Shown here in pieces: positions 53,901 through 64,000 of a DNA stretch of 64,000 nucleotides. The notes below the pieces were generated by a model that made no database searches, had not been told where the DNA came from, and saw only the letters and a program-made list of their open reading frames with translations. Source of the DNA: Melanocharis versteri (taxonomy: Eukaryota > Chordata > Aves > Passeriformes > Melanocharitidae); contig VZTG01010608.1 in NCBI GenBank assembly GCA_013397845.1, positions 62,001-126,000 on the forward strand. The letters are read 5' to 3'. How positions within the stretch are numbered: position 1 is the first letter of the stretch; each line of letters begins with the position of its first letter. A program made the position numbers and the translations under genes.

Positions 53901-54849
53901 CATATAGGAAATGCATTTTAATTTTTCGCCCAGAAAAGAATTAAGTAGTAAAGATTTGTTTTACAGTTCTAATGGTTACAAAATGGTTACAAATGATGTT
54001 TTGTTTCGGTTTCAAGGAGAAAAGCAGCTTTCTGTCAAGCTCATAAGCTTTCGTTAAAATACTGTCCACTTCAGTAGAATACTTACCTCAAATTGCTATC
54101 AATGCCTTCTGAACAACTGAATTCCAAAACAGTAAACCATGGGCACCAATGGTTTCTGTAGCATAGTGACAAGTAGGCTTCAAAATTATGTCAGCCCATG
54201 TTAAAGCTTGGGGTTTTGCAACTACTTTAAGCTAAATGTTGAGATAAAGAGGAAGAAATTTCTTCCTCAGTGATTAGCATTCAATACATGTTAGGCGTTT
54301 TCTCCTGAGAGTGTTATATTTTTTAATATAACATGTTCCAACACCTAGCTAAAGATGTTTAATTTTCCACTAGCTAAAGTAATATTTGCATATGCTGAAC
54401 CCCTGATTCTGTTCTTAAATTTGCATAAGCTACATTTAGACAAAGCAAATGTTTAAGGAATAGGCAGCACTTCAGCAGCAAATTGACAACTTCAAATTCT
54501 GCTCTCAATTACCATCAGAGTTAATCTCAGCATTTGACAGGAGACACAGTCCCAGTTCCATGTTTCTAGAAGTTGTTTTTGCAAGAGTGCAACTCAATTC
54601 CCTGTGCAGTTGCTTCTTGCTTTTATCAATATGAGAAAAATCTATGCATTGTCTTTTTCCAGGCACACCATTTCAATGGAAAATAGTTAGATGGTGTATT
54701 TCATTAAACATAATTATAAAAAAGATCACATGAGACCTAAGACTGCAAGATTCTACAGTTTTCTTTCCATGAACAAATGTTTACTGGCACACCCGCTTAG
54801 CCAACCCCAACATGTTGGGTTTTTTTCTGACTATCAATTCCAAAATATT
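50931..54849. other. Non-coding unique sequence
   Basis: No gene recognised. The stretch at about 53030-53470 is AT-rich with TAATTA-type words. A short (GATAT)n run lies at 53681-53699. Two octamer words ATTTGCAT lie at 54384-54391 and 54419-54426. Open frames are 80 codons or fewer. Confidence 0.5.
53681..53699. repeat. Short (GATAT)n pentamer run
   Basis: Almost four perfect GATAT units. Minor tandem repeat in non-coding DNA. Confidence 0.85.
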
Positions 54850-54869
54850 AAAAAAAAAAAAAAAAAAAA
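54850..54869. repeat. Poly-A run (A20)
   Basis: Twenty consecutive A residues. They could be the tail of a retroposed plus-strand transcript, but the preceding sequence is not recognisable and no target duplication was found by eye. Confidence 0.9.
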
Positions 54870-55649
54870 GCAATATGGTTACCACTGCATGCTGCTCTCT
54901 TTTTCTGTGAAAGGCTAACTCTGTGACCTTTAAGACACCAAAAACTTCATGTCTTCCCATCTCTTTTTTATGTAAGCTTTCCCAAAGACTGGAATTTCTG
55001 TCCTACAGTTCTGAAAGAAAACGACTAATATGTCTGTCCTGGAATATTTTCATCGGAAGGGCAGTACCATCTGCCTGGCATGTAGATTAGGACTGAGTCC
55101 TCTCCACTGAATCAGGAGTGTCACGACACAATGTGGTTTCACACTTGCAAGCTTGAGGGACTCGTCATCACAGCACAACAGAATTTTTAGAGTAAATTAG
55201 CATTCGTGGAAACAGTTAATGCAATACAAAAATGCTGTTTCTGCTACCATATTCATTGCTCTCTAGCTGTATGTACATTTATAAGTTCATAACTGAAAAT
55301 TGAAAATCTTGATCAGATTGATGCTTATAGCCCCCTCCCTTTTTATTAGGAGAAGAGGATATTACAATATCCTTATATGAATCAGAGCTTCATTCTCCAC
55401 AGTTGAAAGTAGTGTTTACCAATCTCCTGAGCAGGCACCAAAACCTCACAGAAGAGCCTGAGCTCCCCCTTCTTTGCTGCTACTGGGCACTGTGGGATGG
55501 CCAGTGCGAGGATTTTGCCACGACTTATTTCCCCCTCCTCTCTTTGGCAAAATATTTTCACCTTGGAAAAATTTTATTTAGTTTAATGCCCATCACCCCA
55601 GATTTCTAATAACTGATTCAAGCATTGAGGGAAAAATCTCTAAACAAGT
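54870..55649. other. Non-coding unique sequence
   Basis: Nothing recognisable as a gene or repeat. Open frames are 68 codons or fewer. Confidence 0.5.
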
Positions 55650-56070
55650 AAATCAACACTTAACTAGACCATGGGAAAGGGTGAAGAAAAGTGCTAAGTC
55701 AAGACAATTCCCATGTCCCCATCCTGGTTCCACAAGCTGGGCAAGGGGCAGCCACGCAGGCTGTGTGTAATGGGTCCGAGGGGGTAATGGTTCCTCCGTG
55801 CGCTCCTGTGCATACTGGTCTCTTGTGGTTCCATCTTCCTTTTTACTGTTTTTCCCCTGTTCCAGCACGGCCACCTGCCCGCTACAGGCTCCCCCAGGGA
55901 GTGTCCCTGCTCTGGTGCAGGTCCCCTCAATGGCCACAGTCCCTCACAGGAGCCCCTCCCCTATGACATGGAGGGCCTGTTCTCATGATACGCCATCAAA
56001 CTCCAGATGAGGGTCTGCAACAGACTTCCAGAGAAAACCACTTCCACACCTGTGTCCTCTTGGTCACAGG
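55650..56070 (-). mobile_element. GC-rich repeat, probable LTR fragment
   Basis: A 400-bp GC-rich island in AT-rich DNA. On the minus strand it has modules like those in the LTR fragment at 49 kb: GGACCTGCACCAGAGCAGGG near 55922-55903, GTGCTGGAACAGGGG near 55868-55854, then a run ending in CCCTTGCCCAGCTTGTGG near 55749-55732. I infer that it is the 3' part of a related avian LTR or of another ERV-derived repeat. The short open frames on both strands (up to 94 codons) have no protein similarity I can recognise. Confidence 0.42.
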
Positions 56071-57154
56071 TCTCTCATCTCAGGGCTTTTTTCTCTGTGT
56101 TATTCTTTTCCACATGAAGGATTTATTTTACCTTCTCAGGCTCCTTTTTTTCTTGTAATTGTCTGAATAAAAAACTTGAAGGGCTCACAGTTCAACTGTC
56201 CTCATGCATGGAAGCCAGCTGCTGCTGCTTATAGCTACCCTCCTCATCCTAGGCATTATTCAAAATCTTTTGAAATGGTGTTGTATTTTGAGGGCAGTTG
56301 TTTTTAATTTTACTGCTTTTTTTTTTCCTATGCCTTGTCACATGGGTATGAAAAGGATGCTGTGTATCATCTAGACCATTCTCATTAAAACTACTTTTTC
56401 TTAGAGGCTAATTAAGTTGTCAGTATAACAGTATTGTCTGCAATAGGTCAGTGAAATCCTCTGTCAGTTGCACTAACAACAGTTTAAGAACCTATGCTTT
56501 TGCTTCCATGATATACCTACACCATAAAATGTTCAATACCCTTTGTCCCTGCAAAAGTTAATTTTCTTATTTCAGCAGTGTGGCACTTTTACTGTTTTGA
56601 AGCAATTTGATAATAGATATACTGAACTAACTACCCAGGGTTGAATATATCAAAAATACTGATTTAAGTATTTTACACAAACAGTTTTAATTGTACTAAT
56701 TATCGAGAGTTTTTTTTGGTAATATCATCCATTTTCATATTATACTAAGTCATTCATGTGTTAACAAGTGTGCTCACTTTGACTGTGTACTAATTATTGT
56801 TTCTGACTCCTTCTTTTCCTGTTCTCAGAAGTTTCAGGCATCCAATCAGAATACAGAAACCATGCTTAAACACTCAGGTAATTAATCATAGATCACAAAC
56901 AAACTGAACAGTGCCTAAATAATCTATTGATTTAAAATAGTCCACCCAAACTATTCACCTGATCATTATGGATAAGGCAAACAAAAAATAATCAGGCCTG
57001 TGTCACAACAAATTTGAATAAGATAAAGGGCTACATTTTGCAGTTCATTTATTTGTGAAGAATGACTATGTCAGAGACAATGAAAAACTCATCAAAAAGG
57101 ATTAGTTTCTTCAAGTGTTTGACTTCTGAAAAATACACAGAATAGAGACTATTT
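56071..57154. other. Non-coding unique sequence
   Basis: AT-rich DNA with no recognisable gene or repeat and no open frame of note. Confidence 0.55.
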
Positions 57155-57819
57155 GAAGACCAGCCCAGCAGAAGGAGATCTGGGATTTTGGATAGATGGC
57201 AATGAGTCAGCAGTGCCCTGGCAGCCAGGAGGGCCACCCATGTCCTGGGGGGCATCAGGCCCAGCATCACCAGCCAGGCAAGGGAGGGGATTGTCCTGCT
57301 CTGCTCTGCACTGGGGCGGCCTCACCTTGAGTGCTGGGGGCAGCTCTGGGTGCCACAACATAAGGACATAAAACCATTGTAGTGTATCCAGGTGAATGCA
57401 ACCAAGATGGTAGAAGGCCTCAAGGGCAAGACTTAGAAGGAGCAGCTGAGGTCACTTGTCGCTTCTCTGGGGGAAGAGAAGGCTGATGGACCCCATTACA
57501 GGCTATATCTTGCTCAAGAGGCAACAGCAGAGGTGGAGACACTGATGTCCTCTTTCTGCTGACCAGAAATAAGACAGGAGGATTTAGAATAAAACTCTTT
57601 CAAGGGAAGTTCAGATTAGACATTAGGAAATGGCCACTGGAGCAGGCTCCTATGGAAGCGGTCATGGCAACAAGCCTGTCAAAGTTCAAGGAGTGACTGG
57701 ATGATGCCCTTAGTCATATGGTTTAGTTTTAGGTAGTCCTGAGAGGAGCAGGGAGTTGGACTAGATGGTCCTTGCGGTCCCCTTCCAACTTGAGATATTC
57801 TATGATTCCATGATTCTGT
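57155..57819 (+). mobile_element. CR1 LINE 3' end (+)
   Basis: A short 5'-truncated CR1 in plus orientation. It begins in the post-reverse-transcriptase segment (CCAGCCCAGCAGAAGGAGAT near 57160-57179, GCAGTGCCCTGGCAGCCAGG near 57210-57229). The C-terminal 'CTGCACTGGGGCGGCCTCACC' region lies near 57306-57326. It finishes with the usual 3' UTR words GGTCCTTGCGGTCCCCTTCC near 57767-57786 and terminal octamers TTCTATGATTCCATGATTCTG at 57799-57819. The coding remnants are shifted and interrupted, so it is inactive. Confidence 0.9.
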
Positions 57820-57929
57820 TTCTAACACTTAAGGTGATAAGTTGTATTCTTCCATAAGCTGTGCAGCCCTCACGAATTTAATAGCATATACATATAACCG
57901 TACACATATATGCATACATGCTCCTACTT

Positions 57930-58130
57930 TTGCTTGTACTTAAATATAGACATGTGAGTGATCCCTTGATTTGAATAGGACTACTGACAAATTTAAGCAT
58001 CTCTTTGAGTGCTGCACTTGGGACTGAACACATAGAAATGAGGATAAAACCCACAGAGTTCATTTAGTCCCTATTGAAGCCAGTAAGATTCTTGCCACTG
58101 CCTGTGGTGAGAGCTGGATCAGATCCAAGC
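57930..58130. mobile_element. Ancient palindromic amniote repeat
   Basis: An imperfect hairpin. The left arm CATGTGAGTGATCCC (57951-57965) is complementary to the right arm AGGACTACTGACA (57977-57989). Each is flanked by TTAA-containing words, TACTTAAATATAG and TTTAAGCATCTC. Downstream comes CCCTATTGAAGCCAGTAAGA near 58069-58088 and GAGAGCTGGATCAGATCC near 58109-58126. These words match the 'GGGACTACTCACATGCTTAAAGTTAAGC' and 'TTGACTTCAGTGGGAGCTGGATCAGGCC' motifs frequent in turtle and crocodilian DNA, which come from old non-autonomous DNA transposons. Highly diverged, so the family is not named. Confidence 0.5.
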
Positions 58131-61100
58131 CTGGATGAAGTGCTCAGCATGAGAAAGCCACTGAAATGTGCAAGGCATTTGTAACTAAAAACATATCTGA
58201 AGGAAAGCGACATTTTCTGATATATAAGCAGGAGATTGTGCTGAATCTGTGACACTGAAAGTCTATTATCTATACTCATGTATTACTGAAGGGAAAAACT
58301 AGCAAGCATTGTGAGAGTGAGGCCTTTAGGGCTATATGGAAGAGAGAAAATCTTCAAAAATGAGGCTATGCATTCCATTTAGGAGGCAACAGTAACAAAA
58401 GAAAGCCACTTTTCCTTAAATCACACTGCATTAAACCCAGGTCTGAGGTGTTTTGTTTAGCTTTCTGTTTCTTCCAGCTGAGCAATTTTTAAGCCATTGC
58501 TGAATACTTAGCAATACAACATTCAAGTATTAAATACAAAGTCATATTTTTCAACTGTATAACCCCCAGGTAACTGTTAGCAGTCTCTGGAAGACAAAAT
58601 TGTTTTGCAGCCTACTCCTCAAGAACATATCCATGAAAGATTGAATATTTCAGTGGGCTTGTTTGTTGCATTCTGGCTGCCAGAGATGACCGTATTCTTA
58701 GAATTCTTCATACAACAAGTCAATCTTGAAAAGAAAAAAAATATTGTCTGTGTAAGGAATACATACGGAAAAGCTTTTCTTTTCCTCTCTTTGAAAAACA
58801 CCTTTCCTTACTCTTATCTGTGTACTTCATCCTTCCTTGTCTCGTCTGATCATTTTTTATTCAAAGTTTTATCATCTGGCACTTGAAGTCCTTCAGGGTA
58901 AGTGTAATCCGTTAGGTGGGCTATTTTCCTTTAGCTAAATTATCAAGTAGAAGAAAAGATAGAGTAAATCCTGATGGAGGACTGGTTCTAAACAACTGCA
59001 AAGTTGCCTGGAGCTGATGTGCATCATTTGAGCTTAGTCCGAGAACATGAACGGATATCATACAACAAATTAGCAGTAAAATATGAACTACAGGTCACTG
59101 AACATTGTTCATTTTCTATGAAGTAATTGATTTTTAATACTAGAAATATCTTTGCCCCATTAAAGAATGTTCAACTCAATCAAGGCAGTTCCTCCTACCA
59201 GTTTTACATGTTATTTTCACACCAGTAAGTTACTTCTAAACCAGTCATAATACACAAGTGCTTTAGCACCAAAGTGGCCTCAGAAAGGGCCTAAATGAAA
59301 GCAAATTTAGCACGGCAAATTCAAGAAAATTTTCCAAAAAAAGTTTCTATCATTCATTGAAGTCTGAAGAGAATTTTTTTCATGTAGTTATAGAAGGTAT
59401 AAATGTTACTTTTTCCATTTTCCCTGAATAATAGTACTTTACAGTACCAGTTGTTGTTGCTCCAAGTTTCCAGTAAGATTTTATCTTATCAGATTGCTAC
59501 ATAGGCATAATTACTGAGCTACTATGTCAGCTGTGGACCCCAGCCTCATCCTAAAGATTCATTGTAGAATATGTTGTCCATGGATTAAATATCGGAACTG
59601 GATTAATAACTTGATGGTAGTTTCCCCTGTACCTCCATTTTCTTATTTGTGGATATATCGAAATTATTTGTCTTATTAAAATAAAAAAACAAGCTAACAA
59701 CTTTTTTTTTTTTTCCTGAGATGCATATCTCGAGGAAATCTTGCTTAAGCTGAGCCATGTAGCAGCAAATCAGTGAATTTTAAGGCTGGACATATGCTTG
59801 TGAATAACCACAGTCTGCAGATGCAGGATATATTCCTGGTGGTAGGGCCTAAGCATAGGGCCTAATCAGAGGCACAGGCTAAGGAAAAATCTTAATCTAA
59901 GCCGTGGAAATGCACAGACTCTTGTACTGTTACTTGTAGCTGTTCAGATTGCTACTGACTCTTATAGGTGGAAGTGCCATACCACAGGAAACACCTTTCT
60001 CTTGCTAAGAAGTCAAAGTAACTGTGTTTTTTGCTGACTGTATAATAACAGTAAATATTCCTCAGTGGCTTGTAACTCTGTAAAAGTACATGCTTTGTGT
60101 CTTCTTCAATAAGGTGAACTTTCGAATTGGAGTTTATAAAAAATATTCGTATTAGAAAATTATCCTATTTCTAGCACTTTTTACCAAACATTACTAATGA
60201 ACCATGCAAAAAACATTTTACAGCCCAGCCTAGCCCATGCTACGGTAATACTGTGCGGTGAAGGTTTGCCTGGTTTCTGGGGGGTAGCAGGGTGTTATTT
60301 TTTTCCCTATTTCTATCTCTTCTGTCTTCACGCAGAGGTCCCCAAATGGAGAGTGTGCAGCACAGTCCAGCAGAGAAACATTAACTAGAGATGGACCAGC
60401 AACAGTGCCTGGGTTTGTGACATCTACACAGCTTGCCCTCCAGCTAGGAAGTTGTATCCTAAAAGCTGTTTTGTGAGGAAGGAAATCCTGCCTCTCACCT
60501 CGCTGCTGACATGGAGTGAAACAGGAAAAATTATGTGAAGAAAGCCTATGGGTGATGCTGTCCTCCAGCACTCGCCTGAGATGAGGGGGAGCTCACGTGT
60601 TTTGGGGCAATATGATGAAGCAGATGTAATCCACATGGATGAAACGTAAATTTCAGAGGGAGTTTATCAGGATTGTGGTGCCAGTTTTGTGGTGATATTG
60701 TGCCAGCTGGACTTTTTAAGTTTCTCTACAAATACACAAGTACAAGTGTTAAATCCTCACAATGAAATGTAGTGTCTCACAAAGCTTTTGGGAGGTTTGC
60801 CAAGCAACCTCTACGGGGTTATTCTTAAACATGTACAGCTCGATGTCTTACTAAAAAGGAGTCACTTAACTCAAATTAATTTTCCTGATATTAAACAGAT
60901 TTCAGTATGCTGAAATCCAGAATTTTTTTAACGATGCCAACTTATTTTCTGACGCCAGTATTTTACAACCATTCAGATATTTATTCAAGGGCAAAAAACC
61001 CACTGCAATTCATACAGGTTGAGAGAGCAGAAAAAAGAAGTGAGACATACCACATGTTCAAAGAACATAGTCTTAGTCCACTTGGTTTGCAGTCAGGGTT

Positions 61101-63943
61101 AGTTTTAACCTCTACAGCAATTCTAATTCAAAACATATAAGCAATTTTGTCCTACTAAGTTGTCCTGTTCCGAAAAAGTCTAATTCAGCATTTTGGTTTT
61201 GAGCCATTACCATCTGCTGCTATTACTTAGACTTTGTCAGAGTACTTTACAGAGTTTTTCTAGCAAGATCATGTCTGACAAATAAAACTAATGTTATGTT
61301 TTGCATCTAAAAGACCCCATTCACTGTTGCCACTGTGGCCACCCTTTTCTCTCATGAGCTGCATGTGCTCTAGGAAACATTCTTGTTTATAATTAATAAA
61401 AATGGGTGACTTACTTTTAAAGATGTATTCCCCTTACTCGTAATCTGGCTTTCATGAACTGCACCTGCTCCAGCTTTAGAATCATTGATCAACCATGTGT
61501 GCAGAGACACAATACTTTCCACAAAAAGTGTATAAAAAGGTAAAGCAATTGGATAGTTTCCTTTTGAAAACCTGATCTATGCTTCTGGATCTGCTCATGA
61601 ATACCTCAGGTGGTATTGTGCAAGCAAACTCACAAATAAATTGGCTTTTACTCTGTTTAGCCTGGGCAATAATTCCTTTTCACGGTGCTTCATTTTCATT
61701 TAGTCTGTGGTTCAATTCTGTGCTGACACTTTGCATTAATGCAGCAATGTGTTAATTGAACATAAACCACAATACAAATGCAACATCTCTGTCCTGAAAT
61801 TAATAACCATCATTTGTAAACCACATCATGTATTTTATTGTAGGAATAATTTACTGATGGGGCATTTTATGCTTAGCAGTGATTAAGAAACTGTGCAATT
61901 TACAACAGAAACAAACGGAGCCATATAAAATGGGTAATAAAATGTGTGTAGATGTATATAAATTCGTTGATATGAAACACAAATTAAAAATTTAAATGCT
62001 TCTGTGATATAAGGCAAAGTAGAAGGGGCTTTTCTTATTATTATCCCTCAAATTGATATGCAACCCAATAAAAGATCCAAATTTACAGGAGGATTTGCTT
62101 TATATAAAAACAAACCCTTTCAGTAGATAGAAGCATCTGTTTCAGCCATTAATAACACATGTAATGTATACGGTGCTTTGAACTAAACGTTTCCATTATA
62201 GCTGAAAGCCCATTTGCAGCGACAGAAGCAGTGCCTGGGTGTGATCAGTCATAGTGTCACCCTAGCATACGATAGCTGCTGCAGAGTAGGAGCTTGGGCA
62301 TATGCTTCACCGGAGCTCTCTAATGTCACTCTCAAACAGCAGGAGGGGAAACATTCAGTGCACCTTGACACCATTAGTGGGGAAAGTAGCATAAGTTCCT
62401 ATGATTTGCTTGGCAAGTGCACTAAGTGCTGGTACATGTTTACAAAAGTTAAGTTGCCACACTGAAACTTGTTCTTGGTTTATGATTTATTAGCACCTCT
62501 CTCATGTTCTCTCCTGATAACAGCAAAATGGTATCCTTTCCTCATTCTTCCCCAGTTCTTTCTTCTTTTTAGAGGTTTGAGCAAAAGCCACTTATAAACA
62601 GAGGTTTAGGAAGAAGTCTTTTAAGTTTTTGAGGTGAATGAAGGAAAGCCCGCACCTGCATTATTGACCTTAAATACTGTTAGCTAATGTAGCGCAAAGG
62701 CATTCAGCAGATTTTTCACACCAAAGTTTTCTGGGCAGCATTCCAAAACATAGCAGCAGTTTAAAATGACCCCAACTTTGTGAATGTGAATGGAGCCATT
62801 ATAAGGTAATCGTCTTTCCCAAGCTTTAAGTTACATTTACTGGCTTATACTGAACTAAGGATTTTTTTTCTAAATGAGAAGCTTTAACTCCTTATAAAGT
62901 TAATTCTTCTGCAGGTTTGGGGTTTTTTCAGTAATGCACAATGAAGCCACTCCTAGTTTGTCTGTGTAAGAAAAGCCTGCAACGGCTTGACAGATGCAAA
63001 TATTATAGTGCTCTCTTTGATGAAAAGTAAGAGATCATTTTAGTGCTCAGGCTTTCAGCATCACATTTACACCCCTTACATATAAATTCAGTGTGTGGCT
63101 TTGCTAATGCCCTACAGTACATTATCAAAAAACATGTTGACTATGGGGAACTAACACACTTAGGGCTGGAAGGACGAAATTTAATTGTAAAGCTCTCTAC
63201 AAAATTATCATTTTAACTATTTTCTGGAACCTGTGAAGAGTAAAAAACACCTGGGTTGATGCCGTGTGCTCTTTAAAACCCCCAGCTCTGTGGATCCTGT
63301 AAATGTGGGGGTTCCCTGTTCAGCATGATTCACATGGCATATCTGCCTCCCTAATTTCGTATTTTGGAGCAGTGCTGAATCCAAGCCCTGCAGCTGGTAA
63401 GCTCCCAGGAGCCCATAGAATCACACTGGAAGCCTGTCAGCATAATTTCACAGAAATCTTTATTTTTCTGTGAAATGTATTAGTACAATCAGTTCAGTAA
63501 GTGCCATGAGAATAGAGTCCCGCAGAATGGCTGCACCACTCCACACAGTGCATGCTGTGTTGTTTATGCAAAGATTAAAAAAAAATTCTTTCTTAGAGTT
63601 AAATACTTTTTTTTTTTTTAACATTATTAGGACTTTTGCTTGTGGAGACAGTGGGTATCCCTTTTTGGGGGAGGTAAAAGGCCATTTTTAAATACTCACA
63701 TATCATAACAAACTTCTGAAAACTGGAGATGTGTAGGCATGTGTGAGCAGTAAGACCAGAGGAGATTCTCCTCTTTATCTAAATCAGGTCTAAGCAAAAT
63801 AAATGTTCTTCATACTATACAGGGATAAAACCAATGTTTTTGTAGTTTAGGCTATTCATGTTTTATGGAAGAAAATACAATGCCTATGGGAATAAAACAA
63901 TATTTTAATACTTGATAAGTTTGCTTACTTTTCCTCCTTGTAG
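58131..63943. other. Non-coding sequence, possible intron
   Basis: No gene is recognised. T runs lie at 59702-59714 and 63607-63619. The stretch 61670-61880 is complex, with RUNX-like AACCACAA near 61766-61773 and TTAATTGAAC near 61752-61761, and may be conserved. Open frames (113 codons or fewer) are unrecognisable. If the exon candidate at the right edge is real, this is its upstream intron. Confidence 0.45.
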
Positions 63944-64000
63944 CTGAAAATCAGAGACTAGAATTAGTTGGATTAGTAAAAGAACTACATTTGTCCTGGA
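63944..64000 (+). CDS. Possible internal exon, cut by window end
   Basis: A good 3' splice-site context precedes it: pyrimidine-rich TTGCTTACTTTTCCTCCTTG at 63921-63940, then TAG at 63941-63943. From 63944 the other two frames hit stops quickly (TGA at once in one, TAG within six codons in another). The frame starting at 63946 stays open to the window end and reads ENQRLELVGLVKELHLSW. It would follow a phase-1 intron, with CT completing a split codon. The peptide is Leu/Glu/Lys-rich and helical-looking, as in coiled-coil proteins, but I cannot name a gene. Eighteen open codons are weak evidence on their own, so this remains a candidate. Confidence 0.3.

Noticed and set aside
54384..54426. Two direct ATTTGCAT octamers 35 bp apart as a POU enhancer
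   Set aside because: At least eight octamer words occur across the window, so AT-rich background explains the pair without further evidence.
54850..54869. A20 run as the tail of a processed pseudogene
   Set aside because: No recognisable coding sequence upstream and no flanking target duplication found.
1..64000. CRISPR arrays, bacterial operons, ribosome binding sites, rRNA genes, CpG-island promoters
   Set aside because: None is present; the sequence is eukaryotic, and no spaced direct-repeat array or CpG-dense island was seen.

Overview
The window looks like bird nuclear DNA from a gene desert or a very long intron. It is AT-rich and CpG-poor, and I see no complete protein-coding gene, rRNA, tRNA or CRISPR array. 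The bird assignment rests on three CR1 LINE copies, two of which end in the characteristic 8-bp 3' repeat (ATTCTRTG-like). It also rests on endogenous-retrovirus LTRs of types I recognise from neoavian genomes, and on degenerate MIR and palindromic DNA-transposon relics of the kind shared by amniotes. Repeats are sparse, as expected for a bird.

Layout. 1-5.09 kb: unique sequence. 5.09-5.24 kb: MIR-like SINE relic. 5.37-7.90 kb: 5'-truncated CR1 (+) with decayed endonuclease and reverse transcriptase. 7.9-12.8 kb: unique. 12.85-13.66 kb: probable LTR-like repeat. 16.46-16.58 kb: second MIR-like relic. 18.48-18.73 kb: GC-rich patch of unknown nature. 20.40-21.01 kb: decayed solo LTR (+). 21-40 kb: mostly unique AT-rich DNA, including stretches (25.9-26.5 and 29.3-31.9 kb) that read like conserved non-coding elements. 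40.46-40.56 kb: MITE-like palindrome. 42.32-42.40 kb: uninterrupted 27-unit AAT microsatellite. 43.17-43.26 and 43.69-43.79 kb: TA/TG-rich and pyrimidine/purine tracts. 49.06-50.93 kb: minus-strand LTR fragment abutting a minus-strand CR1. 55.65-56.07 kb: GC-rich probable LTR fragment. 57.16-57.82 kb: third CR1 (+). 57.93-58.13 kb: ancient palindromic repeat. 58.1-63.9 kb: unique. 63.94-64.00 kb: a possible exon cut by the window end.

The longest open frames outside repeats are about 120-147 codons. That is roughly what chance gives in this much AT-rich DNA, and none is recognisable, so none is called as a gene. The only candidate coding feature is the 3' splice site with an 18-codon open frame at the right edge; if real, the rest of the window would be at least partly intron. 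I found no sign of a novel biological system. The points most worth checking are the candidate exon, the nested LTR/CR1 structure, the long AAT tract and the candidate conserved non-coding stretches.
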